Of a DNA stretch of 64,000 bases, positions 50,863 through 60,181 are shown piece after piece. This DNA comes from JALOAT01 sp041685115 (GTDB lineage Bacteria > Pseudomonadota > Gammaproteobacteria > Thiohalomonadales > Thiohalomonadaceae). Where the stretch lies: assembly GCA_041685115.1 (NCBI GenBank), contig JAWLGK010000013.1:31961-95960 (forward strand), in the 5' to 3' direction. A program made the translations under genes and the position numbers. Numbering within the stretch: position 1 is the first letter of the stretch; the number at the start of each line of letters is the position of its first letter. The notes under the pieces are model-generated. The model had not been told where the DNA came from. It did not search any database and saw only the letters and a list, made by a program, of their open reading frames with translations.

Positions 50863-52086
50863 TCACCAGGTGAGCATGCCGCCAATGATCAGTGCATTGG
50901 CCAGGTCCACGAGGAATCCGCACACCAGCGGCACCACGATGAACGCGTGATGCGCCGCGCCGAAGCGCTGCGTGACCGCGCTCATGTTGACCACCGCGGT
51001 CGCGGTCGAGCCCAGGGAGATGCCGCTGAAGCCCGCCGAAACGACCGCCGCTTCATAGTCGCCGCCCATGCCCCTGAAGACCACGAAGGACGCATAGGCG
51101 ATGGCCAGCAGGATCTGCACCGCCAACACCGCAACCACAAAGGTGAACACACCTTCCAGGGACCACAGTTGCATGCCCATGAGCGCCATGGTGAGGAACA
51201 GGCCCAGGGTGATGTCGGAGATCAACGCCAGCCCCTTGAGGGTGCCGGGCCAGGCCTCGATGACGTCACGGCCTGTCAGCAGCGGCAGGTTGCGGATCAG
51301 CACGCCGGCCATCAAACAACTGACGAAGGTCGGGAGGGTGATCGGCGCGTCCTTGAACAGCTGGTCCATGGCAAGACCGAGGATCAGCGCGCAATTGAGC
51401 AGAAAAAGTGCGCGCAAGACATAAAAATAATTGAATCGGGTGGAACGCTCGTCCATGGTGCCGACGGCCAAGCGGAAATCGCCCGACGGAGTGATTTGGT
51501 GACGCCGCATCAGCCACGCCGCCGTAGGCCCGCCGATGACGCAGGCCGCGAACAGGCCGACGGTGTTGGCAGCGATGCCAAGCTCCGAGGCGTTGAGTAC
51601 GTTGTGTTGTTCCAAGAAGATGGGCGACCATGCCATGGTGGTGCCGATGCCGCCGGTCAGCGATACTGAGCCCACCAGTAATCCGGTTTTTGGGTCCATT
51701 CCGAACGCGTCAGCAACCGCCATTCCGGTCAGGTTCTGGAGCACGATGAAGGCGCTGGCAAGGAGGCCCAACACGACTAACGGACGTCCGCCTTTGAGCA
51801 AGGTGCGTACTTCGGCCCTCAGGCCGATGGCGGCGAAGAAGTACAGCAACAACGTATTCCGGGAATCGAGCGAGAACTCGACGCGCAAGTCAAGCGCATA
51901 GTAGGCAATGGCCACGACCGCTGCACTCAAGGCGCCGCCCAATAGAGGTTCGGGAATCGAGTAGCGGCGGAGCAGTTCATAACGCTGCGTAAGGAATTTC
52001 CCCATAAGCAGCAGCATGATCGCGATCGTGGAGGACCAGAGGGCGTCTACGTGAATGGTCAGCAAGGCTCTGCGCTTTCCTGTCAT
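50863..52086 (-). CDS. gltS: Sodium/glutamate symporter
   Basis: 407 residues, about 10-12 membrane helices. GltS hallmarks: YSIPEPLLGGAL near the N-terminus, AAIGLRAEV, LTGGIGTTMAWSP (first pore loop), AANTVGLFAACVIGGPTAAWL and GFSGISLGSTATAVVNMSAVTQRFGAAHHAFIVVPLVCGFLVDLANA (second loop and terminus). It imports glutamate with Na+. The ATG at 52086 is the first in-frame start. Monocistronic. Confidence 0.92.
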   Translation of the reverse strand: MTGKRRALLTIHVDALWSSTIAIMLLLMGKFLTQRYELLRRYSIPEPLLGGALSAAVVAIAYYALDLRVEFSLDSRNTLLLYFFAAIGLRAEVRTLLKGGRPLVVLGLLASAFIVLQNLTGMAVADAFGMDPKTGLLVGSVSLTGGIGTTMAWSPIFLEQHNVLNASELGIAANTVGLFAACVIGGPTAAWLMRRHQITPSGDFRLAVGTMDERSTRFNYFYVLRALFLLNCALILGLAMDQLFKDAPITLPTFVSCLMAGVLIRNLPLLTGRDVIEAWPGTLKGLALISDITLGLFLTMALMGMQLWSLEGVFTFVVAVLAVQILLAIAYASFVVFRGMGGDYEAAVVSAGFSGISLGSTATAVVNMSAVTQRFGAAHHAFIVVPLVCGFLVDLANALIIGGMLTW

Positions 52087-52402
52087 CGGTGTCCCACACG
52101 ATTATGAGCACCGTAAAAAGGTGCGCTATTTTGCCAGCTTGCACGTGGAATTGAACCCTGCGCCACGTGCTTTACGATATTTTCGGTAGCCTGCTCCTGC
52201 TCGTCCGTCGGCCGCCTCCTTGGCCAGACTCACGCCAAACTTTTTGCGTTCCCCCAAACAATCGCGTCATTATCACTTCCCAGCGTTCCAACCAAGGCGA
52301 GCCGGTTACCGCGCGTTTTGTGCGTGTTTGCCGAAGTCACTCGCCCCTTGCGTGCTGTTAGGCATGCACGCCACGAACGCCTTTCTTCAAGAGGAAGCAT
52401 GA
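52087..52402. other. Gene-free stretch between gltS and an MCP gene
   Basis: This 316-base divergent intergenic region contains an inverted pair GCACGTGG...CCACGTGC at 52141-52170. It also has a weak sigma-28-like match (TAAA at 52114, N15, GCCAGCTT). Short hydrophilic open frames are not supported by ribosome sites. Confidence 0.5.
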
Positions 52403-54424
52403 ATGCATTTCATCTTCAGTCCCGGCATAAGCCTGCTGAACCGGCTGCGCTATCCGCACAAGTTCTTGCTCATCGGCATCGTCTTTCTCATCCCGCTGGT
52501 GGTCATGGGCTACTTCCTGGTGGCCGAGGTCGACCAGCGGATCCGCTTCATGGAACAGGAGCGGCTCGGTGTAGAAATGATCGCCAAACTGCGCCAGCCC
52601 ATGGCCGACATTCAGCAACACCGCGGCATGAGCTACGCATTTCTCAATGGTGAGGATGGCTTCCGCGAACGCATGCAGGAGCGCCAAGCCGCTATCGATG
52701 CCCAATTCGCGACGTTGCGTGCCGCCGATGAACGCCTGGGGCCTGCGTTGAAGACCGCTGGCAAACTGGCATCGCTGCAACGGTCGTGGACCAGCCTCAA
52801 GCAGGAGGTGTACGGCTACGCCCCCGCGCAGAGTTTCGAGCGTCACACGGCGCTCATCGAGGGCCTGCGCGAATTCATGATCCATCTTGCCGACACGTCC
52901 AATTTGATCCTCGACCCGGAACTGGACAGCTATTACATGATGGACCTGATGGTGCAACGGCTGCCGGCGCTCGCGGAAGGCATGGGGCAGTCGCGAGCCA
53001 TCGCGTCCGGGGTGGCCGCACACGGCAGTTTTACGCCGCAAACCTGGGCGCAGCTTGCGATTCGGGTGGACCGCATCCGGGAAGCCAACCAGGCATTGGG
53101 CCACAACCTGGCCGCCATCGTGCGCGCCAACCCGAACCAGGGCGCACGCCTGCAACAGCCCGGCACTCAGGCATCAGAGACCGTGGATGGCTATCTCGAC
53201 CTGCTCAACCGCATGATGGCCAAGGATGAAGTGTCGACCAGTGCCACCGACATCTACGACCGGAGCACCCGCGCCATCGATGCGGTGTTCGAGTTTTTCG
53301 ACGTCATCGTCCCAACCCTCGACCAGGTACTTGAGCAGCGCATTGCGGAATACGCGGCCATCAAGCGCATCACCATGGGCGTGATGTTAGTGGTGCTGCT
53401 CACGCTGGCCTATCTCTTCACATGTTTCTACCGCGCGGTGCTGGGTTCCATCGCCGAGCTGAATAACGCCATCGGTCGCATCGCGGCCGGTGATCTGACA
53501 GTGCAAATCTCCATGCAGGCCCGCGATGAAATCCGTCTCATCGCCGAGCAGGTCAACGCCATGAGTAACCGTTTCCACGAGCTCGTGAGCAAGGTGCTGC
53601 GCTCCACCCATCAAGTGGCAACGGCCGCGGAAGAGCTTTCTGCCGTAAGCGAGCAAACCAATCAAGGGATCAGGGAACAGCTGTCACAGACCGATCAGGT
53701 AGCCACCGCCGTCAACGAAATGAGCGCCACGGTACAGGAGGTTGCACGCAGCGCAGCTTCCACATCCGATGCCACGCGCAGTGCCCAGGAGGAGTCCCAC
53801 ACTGGCCACCGCGTTGTTCAGGACACGGTTCGTACGATCAATACGCTTGCTGAAGATATACGTGGAACGGCCGTCTCGGTGCGCAAGCTTGGTGCCGATA
53901 GCGAAAACATCGGCAAGGTGCTGGACGTGATCCGCGCAGTTGCCGAACAAACCAACCTGCTTGCCTTGAATGCCGCCATCGAAGCCGCACGCGCGGGCGA
54001 ACAGGGCCGCGGCTTTGCCGTGGTCGCCGACGAAGTCCGTACTCTGGCGGGACGTACCCAGCAGTCGACGCAGGAAATACAGTCGATCATTGCAAGCCTG
54101 CAGAACGGTGCACGCCAGGCAGTGCAAGCCATGGAAGCTAGCGAGACGCGAACCGATGAAGGCGTATCCATGGCTGCTCGTGCCGGCGATGCCCTGGAAG
54201 CCATCACCCGTTCGGTGACGACCATCGCCGACATGAGTGCCCAGATCGCCAGCGCCGCGGAAGAGCAAACCGTCGTGGCGGAGGAAATCAATCGGAACAT
54301 TCTTCAGATAGCCCAGGTTTCGGACCAGAACGCCGCGGCATCGACACAAACCGCGTCCTCCAGCACCGAACTCGCGCGTCTCGCCGAGGAACTCAACGGG
54401 ATGGTAGCGGTGTTCCGCGTGTAG
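52403..54424 (+). CDS. Methyl-accepting chemotaxis protein with helical periplasmic domain
   Basis: 673 residues: membrane helix at about 20-40, all-helical periplasmic region at 42-320 and second helix at 323-343. HAMP (NNAIGRIAAGDLTVQI) follows, then the signalling domain with tip EQTNLLALNAAIEAARAGEQ. The periplasmic part shows QHRGMSYAFLNGE and SNLILDPELDSYYMMDLMVQRLPALAE, a pattern shared by some receptors and kinases with NIT-like helical sensors (nitrate/nitrite type); the ligand is unproven. AGAGGA precedes the overlapping ATGs at 52399 and 52403. Confidence 0.92.
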   Translation: MHFIFSPGISLLNRLRYPHKFLLIGIVFLIPLVVMGYFLVAEVDQRIRFMEQERLGVEMIAKLRQPMADIQQHRGMSYAFLNGEDGFRERMQERQAAIDAQFATLRAADERLGPALKTAGKLASLQRSWTSLKQEVYGYAPAQSFERHTALIEGLREFMIHLADTSNLILDPELDSYYMMDLMVQRLPALAEGMGQSRAIASGVAAHGSFTPQTWAQLAIRVDRIREANQALGHNLAAIVRANPNQGARLQQPGTQASETVDGYLDLLNRMMAKDEVSTSATDIYDRSTRAIDAVFEFFDVIVPTLDQVLEQRIAEYAAIKRITMGVMLVVLLTLAYLFTCFYRAVLGSIAELNNAIGRIAAGDLTVQISMQARDEIRLIAEQVNAMSNRFHELVSKVLRSTHQVATAAEELSAVSEQTNQGIREQLSQTDQVATAVNEMSATVQEVARSAASTSDATRSAQEESHTGHRVVQDTVRTINTLAEDIRGTAVSVRKLGADSENIGKVLDVIRAVAEQTNLLALNAAIEAARAGEQGRGFAVVADEVRTLAGRTQQSTQEIQSIIASLQNGARQAVQAMEASETRTDEGVSMAARAGDALEAITRSVTTIADMSAQIASAAEEQTVVAEEINRNILQIAQVSDQNAAASTQTASSSTELARLAEELNGMVAVFRV

Positions 54425-54540
54425 AGGTAACGCGCGGGCGTGAGTTTTCGATGAACCGTGCGGTACTCGCCCTCCTGACGATGAGCCCCACGGCAATTCG
54501 CCCAGAGGCGGGGCGCCTACGGCCCGCCAGACAGCAACGC

Positions 54541-54563
54541 GAGACCGGCACCTCGCCGGTCTC
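54541..54563. terminator. Hairpin after the MCP gene
   Basis: GAGACCGGC and GCCGGTCTC form a perfect 9-bp stem with a 5-base loop, 117 bases after the MCP stop and 42 bases before the next ATG. No T run. Confidence 0.4.
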
Positions 54564-54604
54564 GCCGTATCCATTTCCCGGCCCACCGACTAGTCTGATG
54601 TTCG

Positions 54605-55522
54605 ATGGAACGCGCGGCGGAACAATGGCCGGAACTCCCCCTCGAAGCGTGGCGAGATACCTATGCCACGCTGCATCTCTGGACACAGATCGTCGGGAAG
54701 ATCCGGCTGAAATACACTCCATGGATGAATCATTCATGGCATGTGGCCTTGTACGTCACAACGCGCGGCCTCACCACCACACCCGTTCCGTACGGGGCAC
54801 GCAGCTTCTCCATCGATTTTGACTTCATAGAACACCGGCTGCTCATCCAGGTAAGCGATGGGGCGTCTCGTGCACTGCCGCTGCGCCCCCAATCCGTGGC
54901 CGCGTTTTACCAGGCGGTACTCGATATCCTTGCCGACCTTGGACTCCCGGTTTCGATTTACGGCCGCCCCAACGAACTGGAGCCGGCGATTCCCTTTGCC
55001 GAAGACCACGGGCACGCCACCTACGACCCAGCCTGTGCGCGACGAGCTTGGCAAGTGCTGGTACAAATGGCGCGCGTATTCCAGGCCTTCCGCACAGGTT
55101 TTATCGGCAAGTGCAGCCCGGTGCACTTTTTCTGGGGAAGCTTCGACCTCGCCGTCACCCGTTTCTCCGGGCGTCGCGCGCCGCTGCACCCGGGGGGCAT
55201 TCCCCATTTGCCGGATCGGGTGGTGCAGGAGGCTTATTCCCATGAAGTAAGCAGTTGTGGCTTCTGGCCGGGGGGCGGTCCCCACCCGTACCCACTCATC
55301 TACAGCTATGCCTACCCGGAGCCGGACGGGTTTCAGTCCGCGCCCCTGCGCCCCGACGGTGCCTTCTACAGCACCCCACTACGGGAATTCATCCTCCCCT
55401 ACGATGTGGTTCGGCAAGCCGACTCGCCCGATCATCTGCTGTTGGACTTCCTGAAGAGCACGTATGAGGCCGCTGTAACCTGCGGCAAGTGGGACCGCGC
55501 TGGACTTGAGCGTGTGCAATAA
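54605..55522 (+). CDS. DUF5996 family protein
   Basis: 305 residues with the family pattern WRDTYATLHLWTQIVGKIRL, NHSWHVALYVTTRGLTTTPVP, IDFDFIEHRLLI, VHFFWGSFDLAVTRFSGRRAP and EAYSHEVSSCGFWPG. DUF5996 proteins are widespread soluble proteins of unknown function with conserved His/Trp/Asp that hint at an enzyme. No ribosome site of note precedes the ATG. Stands alone, with an unknown gene following after 102 bases. Confidence 0.88.
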   Translation: MERAAEQWPELPLEAWRDTYATLHLWTQIVGKIRLKYTPWMNHSWHVALYVTTRGLTTTPVPYGARSFSIDFDFIEHRLLIQVSDGASRALPLRPQSVAAFYQAVLDILADLGLPVSIYGRPNELEPAIPFAEDHGHATYDPACARRAWQVLVQMARVFQAFRTGFIGKCSPVHFFWGSFDLAVTRFSGRRAPLHPGGIPHLPDRVVQEAYSHEVSSCGFWPGGGPHPYPLIYSYAYPEPDGFQSAPLRPDGAFYSTPLREFILPYDVVRQADSPDHLLLDFLKSTYEAAVTCGKWDRAGLERVQ

Positions 55523-55624
55523 CGGTCAGACGCGTGAGCCGACAGACAATTCACACGCCCGCCGTCGGTGTTTCGTCGTGCCCTGCGCAGGTAGACTGGC
55601 CCGAAGTTACCTGGAACCCATCAC

Positions 55625-56023
55625 ATGGCCGCGCCAACGATACTTACTTTCGCAGCGACGCTCGCCTTCCCACGCCTTGCCGGGCTCTATGCGCGACTTG
55701 GCCTCGAGGAAATCGCCGTGGACTCACTGCGCCAAGCCCTCGCCGCCGTGAAACGGAGGCCGCCCGATTTCATCCTTGCAGAGTTTGTTTATGCCTGGGG
55801 TAACAATTACGCCAGTTGCCACATCGGCAACCTGGACTCGTTGCTCGCCGGCCTGCCCAAATACGCCCCCCGAACCCGGGTGATCGTGCTGGCGCGAAAA
55901 AGCGAGATGGAGCACGCGCAACGCCTTGGTGAGCTATACCCACTCCACGGCATCACGGCGCTCCCTGCGGCAGAGGAGGACATCGAAGTCCTGCTAAACG
56001 ACGAACTTCGCGGGACCGCGTGA
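55625..56023 (+). CDS. Hypothetical protein
   Basis: 132 residues with an alpha/beta pattern (FILAEFVYAWGNNYA, TRVIVLARKSEMEHAQRLGELYPLHGITALPAAEEDIEVLL) that recalls a receiver-like fold without the phosphoryl-acceptor set. I do not recognise a family. It could belong with the DUF5996 gene upstream. Codon use matches its neighbours. Confidence 0.6.
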   Translation: MAAPTILTFAATLAFPRLAGLYARLGLEEIAVDSLRQALAAVKRRPPDFILAEFVYAWGNNYASCHIGNLDSLLAGLPKYAPRTRVIVLARKSEMEHAQRLGELYPLHGITALPAAEEDIEVLLNDELRGTA

Positions 56024-56303
56024 AGCGGCGCCGATTTGCCGGGTATCGCGGCCAAAAGCCCCCTCAGCGGAACCGATGGCTACGCGAAAGGCGCGTTCTC
56101 TCTCCGCCCGCGAAGGAACCAACCATCCTCTCGCGTAAATCCGGTGTCCGGAAAGGGCCCCATGGAACCAAGACGCGCGCACCTTGCCCCTTGCCCCGCT
56201 CGTTTTTTAAAACATGCTCCGAAGGTGAGACGTGCCCCTCAAGTTTTTCCACCGATAGCCGCTAACCGTCAAAAGGGCAGTCCGATCCTGCGAGGAACCC
56301 GCC

Positions 56304-57320
56304 ATGCATATCCGCCACGCCAACGTCGCCATGGCGGCGCAGCACACGGTGAGCGAAAGGTACGAGCGACGCGAGTCGCTCACTATCTGGCGCGGTGCAC
56401 GCACCCCGTCGGGCAACGGTGAGCCAGTCGCGGCCTCCACCCCTACACGCGCCCTGCAACCCCCATCGGCGCAAGCGCACGGTGACGGGAAGCCGGAGCC
56501 GATGCACCGCCTGGAATCCAATCTACTCAAATTGCTCGTCGAACGCCTGACTGGTCGGCCTATCAGACTATTCTCTTCGGAAGCACTATCGGAGGCCCGC
56601 CGATATGCCGAAAGTATGTCGCAACAGGCCGTTACCAGCGGACCGACCCAAGCGGGTTGGGGACTGATTTACGACTATCACGAGTCCCAATATCAAGGTG
56701 AGTTTACCGAGTTCGCTGCCACCGGCATTATCGAGACGACCGATGGCCAGCGCATCGAAATCGCCATCGAGCTGCGCATGAGTCGCGAGTACCTGAGCCA
56801 AACCGGGCTAAGCGTCCGCGCGGGCGAGGCGCTCAAGGATCCGCTCGTCATCAACTTCGACGGCACCGCAGCCGAACTCACCCAGTCGCGGTTTGCCTTC
56901 GACCTCGATGCCGACGGCCGCGAAGAACAGGTCGCATTTGTTGGCCCCAATAGCGGTTTTCTCGCCCTGGACCGCAACGAAGATGGCGTTATCAACGATG
57001 GTCGCGAACTGTTTGGGCCCGAAACCGGCGATGGCTACGTGGAACTCGCCCGCTACGATAACGATGGCAACGGGTGGATTGACGAAGCCGATCCTGTTTA
57101 TCGACAGTTGCGGATCTGGAGCCGGAACGCGGCGGGCGAGACGTATTTGGAGAGATTGGAGCAGCGCAATGTCGGTGCCATTTACCTCGGCCAGATCGCC
57201 ACGCCGTTTATGTTGACGGATACCGACAACCAACTCCTGGGTACCGTGCGCGCCACCGGCCTTTACCTCCAGGACAGCGGCGCTGCCGGGACCGTCCAAC
57301 AAATCGATTTGGTCGTTTGA
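56304..57320 (+). CDS. Hypothetical protein with EF-hand-like calcium loops
   Basis: 338 residues, no signal peptide. The C-terminal half carries acidic loops DLDADGREEQVAF, DRNEDGVINDGRELFG and DNDGNGWIDEADPVYRQLRIW, which are calcium-binding D-x-D/N-x-D-G patterns of the dockerin/EF-hand kind. The N-terminal 100 residues are low-complexity and basic. Similar proteins occur in gammaproteobacteria as unexported or type I-like secreted proteins of unknown function. An overlapping upstream frame is not preferred. Confidence 0.65.
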   Translation: MHIRHANVAMAAQHTVSERYERRESLTIWRGARTPSGNGEPVAASTPTRALQPPSAQAHGDGKPEPMHRLESNLLKLLVERLTGRPIRLFSSEALSEARRYAESMSQQAVTSGPTQAGWGLIYDYHESQYQGEFTEFAATGIIETTDGQRIEIAIELRMSREYLSQTGLSVRAGEALKDPLVINFDGTAAELTQSRFAFDLDADGREEQVAFVGPNSGFLALDRNEDGVINDGRELFGPETGDGYVELARYDNDGNGWIDEADPVYRQLRIWSRNAAGETYLERLEQRNVGAIYLGQIATPFMLTDTDNQLLGTVRATGLYLQDSGAAGTVQQIDLVV

Positions 57321-57713
57321 TCGCAGGGAGCACTTCCACCTCGTTCCTGTCGCGTTTGCTGGAATCTTGGCAGCTTGTGAAATGAGATATATTTCAGCCT
57401 CGGAACAGCTATTTAGGTGGTGAAGCTTCAGCTACTGCGATCGTGCCCTGCCTCCCTTCCAGCACGCGACTAAAAGGGCACCCTCTCGTCACCAAACCGC
57501 CACGAATCTCATTACCCCTGCATCGTTTTCCGCGGTACCGGGCGACCGCACCCCTTCCCTTCGAACCCCAGCCCCTGTTACTGGGTATACTGTCCCCGGA
57601 TAGTCGTTCGGCTGGAAGTACGCGTGAAAATCACCGATCACACGCATCGATATTTTCCAACTTCCTTAGCATCCGCCACCGATCTTGCTCCACACCCGCT
57701 GAGGAGACATGCC
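57321..57713. other. Gene-free stretch
   Basis: 393 bases between two rightward genes. Apart from ordinary upstream sequence of the CBS gene (GAGGAGA ribosome site at 57700) I see no gene, repeat or clear promoter. Frames here are short and lack ribosome sites. Confidence 0.5.
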
Positions 57714-58121
57714 ATGCAGATTACCGTGCCCGTGGAAGAGTTCACGACCCCGGACCCGATCACCGTTACAGAAGACATGCCAATCGACGATTTAAGGCGC
57801 TTGATGGAGAATCATGGCATCCGCCACCTCCCCGTTGTCCGTGGTACTGCCGTAGCGGGTGTGATCAGCGACCGCGATGTACGCCTGTTCTCCGGTTTGA
57901 CTGCCGCGGAAAAACTTCAGTTACGGGCCGCCGATATCATGGCGGACGATCCTCTCACCGTAAGCGCCAGCACGCCGCTGGATGAAGTGGCCTATGCCAT
58001 GTCCCAAAACAAGGTTGGCAGTGTCATCGTCAACGATGAAGACGGCCAGTTCCTGGGCATCTTTACCGCTACCGACGCCTTGAACGCACTGATAGAGATC
58101 TTCCGCGGAGAAGCCGAATAA
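57714..58121 (+). CDS. Two-CBS-domain protein
   Basis: 135 residues of paired CBS motifs: VEEFTTPDPITVTEDMPIDDLRRLMENHGIRHLPVV...VISDRDVRLF and ADIMADDPLTVSASTPLDEVAYAMSQNKVGSVIV...GIFTATDALNALIEI. A stand-alone adenine-nucleotide sensor. GAGGAGA precedes the ATG at 57714, whereas the earlier in-frame GTG at 57624 has none. Ends 111 bases before the convergent MCP gene. Confidence 0.88.
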   Translation: MQITVPVEEFTTPDPITVTEDMPIDDLRRLMENHGIRHLPVVRGTAVAGVISDRDVRLFSGLTAAEKLQLRAADIMADDPLTVSASTPLDEVAYAMSQNKVGSVIVNDEDGQFLGIFTATDALNALIEIFRGEAE

Positions 58122-58232
58122 CGGACGCGATGCAGAACAATCGGCATGAATCCTGGCCTTCGCCGAGTGCCGTGAAACACTAAGGTTCGATGGTTGAGGA
58201 CAGAGCCTGAGAAATCGGCACCCGCAGTCTCC

Positions 58233-59855
58233 TCAGACCTTGAAACTATTCACCAAGTCCTGAAGCCCGGTGGCGAGGCGGGCGAGACTGTCGGCGGCCT
58301 GGGACATCTGCTCGGAGCTCGAAGCGGTGTCGCCGCCGATCTGGCGGATGTTGCTGATGTTCCGGTTGATTTCCTCTGCCACGGCGCTTTGCTGCTCTGC
58401 CGCCGTGGCAATGTGGGTGCTCATGTCGGAAACCACGGTCATCTGTTCGGTGATGGCGTCCAGGATGCGCCCATTGGAGTGGGCATGACCGACGGTGCTG
58501 TCGGCGCGCTGTCGGCTCACGGCCATGACGGTCGTGGCCTGTTCCGCCTTGCCCTGCAAGCGCTCGATCATCACCTGGATTTCGCGCGTCGATTCCTGGG
58601 TACGATTGGCCAGCACACGCACCTCATCGGCCACCACTGCAAAACCGCGCCCGTGCTCTCCGGCGCGCGCCGCCTCGATGGCGGCATTGAGTGCCAGCAG
58701 GTTGGTTTGCTCGGCGATACCGCGGATCACGTCCACCACGGAACCAATGTTGTCGGACTCCTCGGCCAGCGCGGCGATGGTCGCGGAGGCCTCTGCGAGG
58801 TCCTGTGCCAGGCTGCCGATGGCCTCGACCGTCTTGTGCACAGAATCCTTTCCTTCGTGGGTCTGTCGGTCGGCGGTCTGGGCGGTGTTGGCGGCCTCCG
58901 CAGTGCGGGCGGCAACCTCATCGATAGTCGTGGCCATTTCGTGGACGGCCGTGGCCACCAGGTCGGTTTCCTGCTGCTGGCGCTCGACGCCCTCGCGCGA
59001 GGTTCGCGCGATCATCGTGGTCTCCTCAGCAGCGGCCGCCAATTGCGTCGTGGAGTTCACCACCTGGGTCACCAGCCGATGGACCTTGTCCACGAAGCGG
59101 TTGAAGGCCGCCGAGAACTCAGCGATCTCGTCCTTGCCTTTCACCAGCAGGCGGCGTGTGAGGTCACCGTCGCCTTCGGCAATTTCCTGCATCATCCGCG
59201 TGGTGGACCGCATCGCCCGGCCTATTCCGCGCATCATCCAGCCGACGATGAGCGCGCCAATGAACAGCGCGACCATACCGATGCTCATGCTGACGCGTTC
59301 CGCCTGCGACGCGTTTTCGCGCACCTGCTCCTGCAACACCGCCACGTGCTTCTCATCCATGGCGATGAGCGCCTGCAATTGCTTGCGGATCTGCTGCCAA
59401 TTCGGGTGCTCACTGCCTACCAGCAGCGCACCTGCCTCGTCGCGTCGATGTTCGGTGACCAGGTCCAGCACCCGGAAGCGATCATCGCGCACGATGGCCC
59501 AACGCGCCTCGATATCGGCCAGAATCTCCAGGCGCTGTGTGTCGCCGGCGAAGGTCTGCCGCAACCCGGCCAGCCTCGTCTCGAACTCACGGACCGTGTC
59601 CGCATGAACTTTGGCGGCGGTAGCCAACTCGGGCCGGATAAACTTGTTGCGAACCGCCGTACCACCAAGCAAGCCGTTGGACAACACACTGTTCAGCGCG
59701 CCCAGGCGGCTGACCACGTTTTCGTGCAGCGACTCGTATTGCGCGACCACATGATCCATGTTGCGCAACGTGTTACCGAGCGCCACAAGGAAAAGCAACG
59801 AAGCCGCCATGAACGAAGCCATGACCTTGGTGGTGGTGCTATGCAGGTTGAACAT
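58233..59855 (-). CDS. Methyl-accepting chemotaxis protein with four-helix-bundle-type sensor
   Basis: 540 residues: membrane helix at about 11-28, helical periplasmic domain at 30-188 of 4HB/CHASE3 size, second helix at 190-208 and HAMP (MMQEIAEGDGDLTRRL). The signalling domain has tip EQTNLLALNAAIEAARAGEH and ends in LVNSFKV. The small-ligand specificity is unknown. No clear sigma-28 site was found upstream, although ACCGATAA occurs about 40 bases before the start without a matching -35. Confidence 0.9.
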   Translation of the reverse strand: MFNLHSTTTKVMASFMAASLLFLVALGNTLRNMDHVVAQYESLHENVVSRLGALNSVLSNGLLGGTAVRNKFIRPELATAAKVHADTVREFETRLAGLRQTFAGDTQRLEILADIEARWAIVRDDRFRVLDLVTEHRRDEAGALLVGSEHPNWQQIRKQLQALIAMDEKHVAVLQEQVRENASQAERVSMSIGMVALFIGALIVGWMMRGIGRAMRSTTRMMQEIAEGDGDLTRRLLVKGKDEIAEFSAAFNRFVDKVHRLVTQVVNSTTQLAAAAEETTMIARTSREGVERQQQETDLVATAVHEMATTIDEVAARTAEAANTAQTADRQTHEGKDSVHKTVEAIGSLAQDLAEASATIAALAEESDNIGSVVDVIRGIAEQTNLLALNAAIEAARAGEHGRGFAVVADEVRVLANRTQESTREIQVMIERLQGKAEQATTVMAVSRQRADSTVGHAHSNGRILDAITEQMTVVSDMSTHIATAAEQQSAVAEEINRNISNIRQIGGDTASSSEQMSQAADSLARLATGLQDLVNSFKV

Positions 59856-60181
59856 CCAAAGACTCCAGTGCCTCTCCGGCGCTCGGCATTTTTATCGGTT
59901 TGCGTCGATTGCAGGCGCTCCCGCCCGTATCACAGAAGTAAGTGACGGATGGGGAACGTTTTATTCCGTGAGGAATGCGCAGCTTTGGTGGATTCGCGAC
60001 GCCTGCGCTTCGCGCACAGCCCCGTCGAGATGGGAAGCGACTTCTGGAAGTTGCCCAATGCTTTGAAACATGGGGCACTGATACGGGCTCCTTGACGCCC
60101 GCAACCATGACGAGGGAGCATCGAGACGCCTGGCTGGGGGTGGTGTTTCACTCATCCCCAATTCTCAGACGTGGAGGTCGT
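59856..60181. other. Gene-free stretch between an MCP and the RCC1-type locus
   Basis: 326 bases upstream of the MCP and downstream of the broken RCC1 gene. It probably holds the MCP promoter. No repeat or riboswitch could be supported. Confidence 0.5.

Noticed and set aside
52114..52140. Sigma-28 promoter for the MCP at 52403
   Set aside because: TAAA-N15-GCCAGCTT matches the -35 but only part of the -10, and it lies more than 260 bases from the start.
59856..59960. c-di-GMP riboswitch upstream of the MCP gene
   Set aside because: A GACGCAAACC string resembles part of the GEMM core, but the first conserved stem and its partner are missing.
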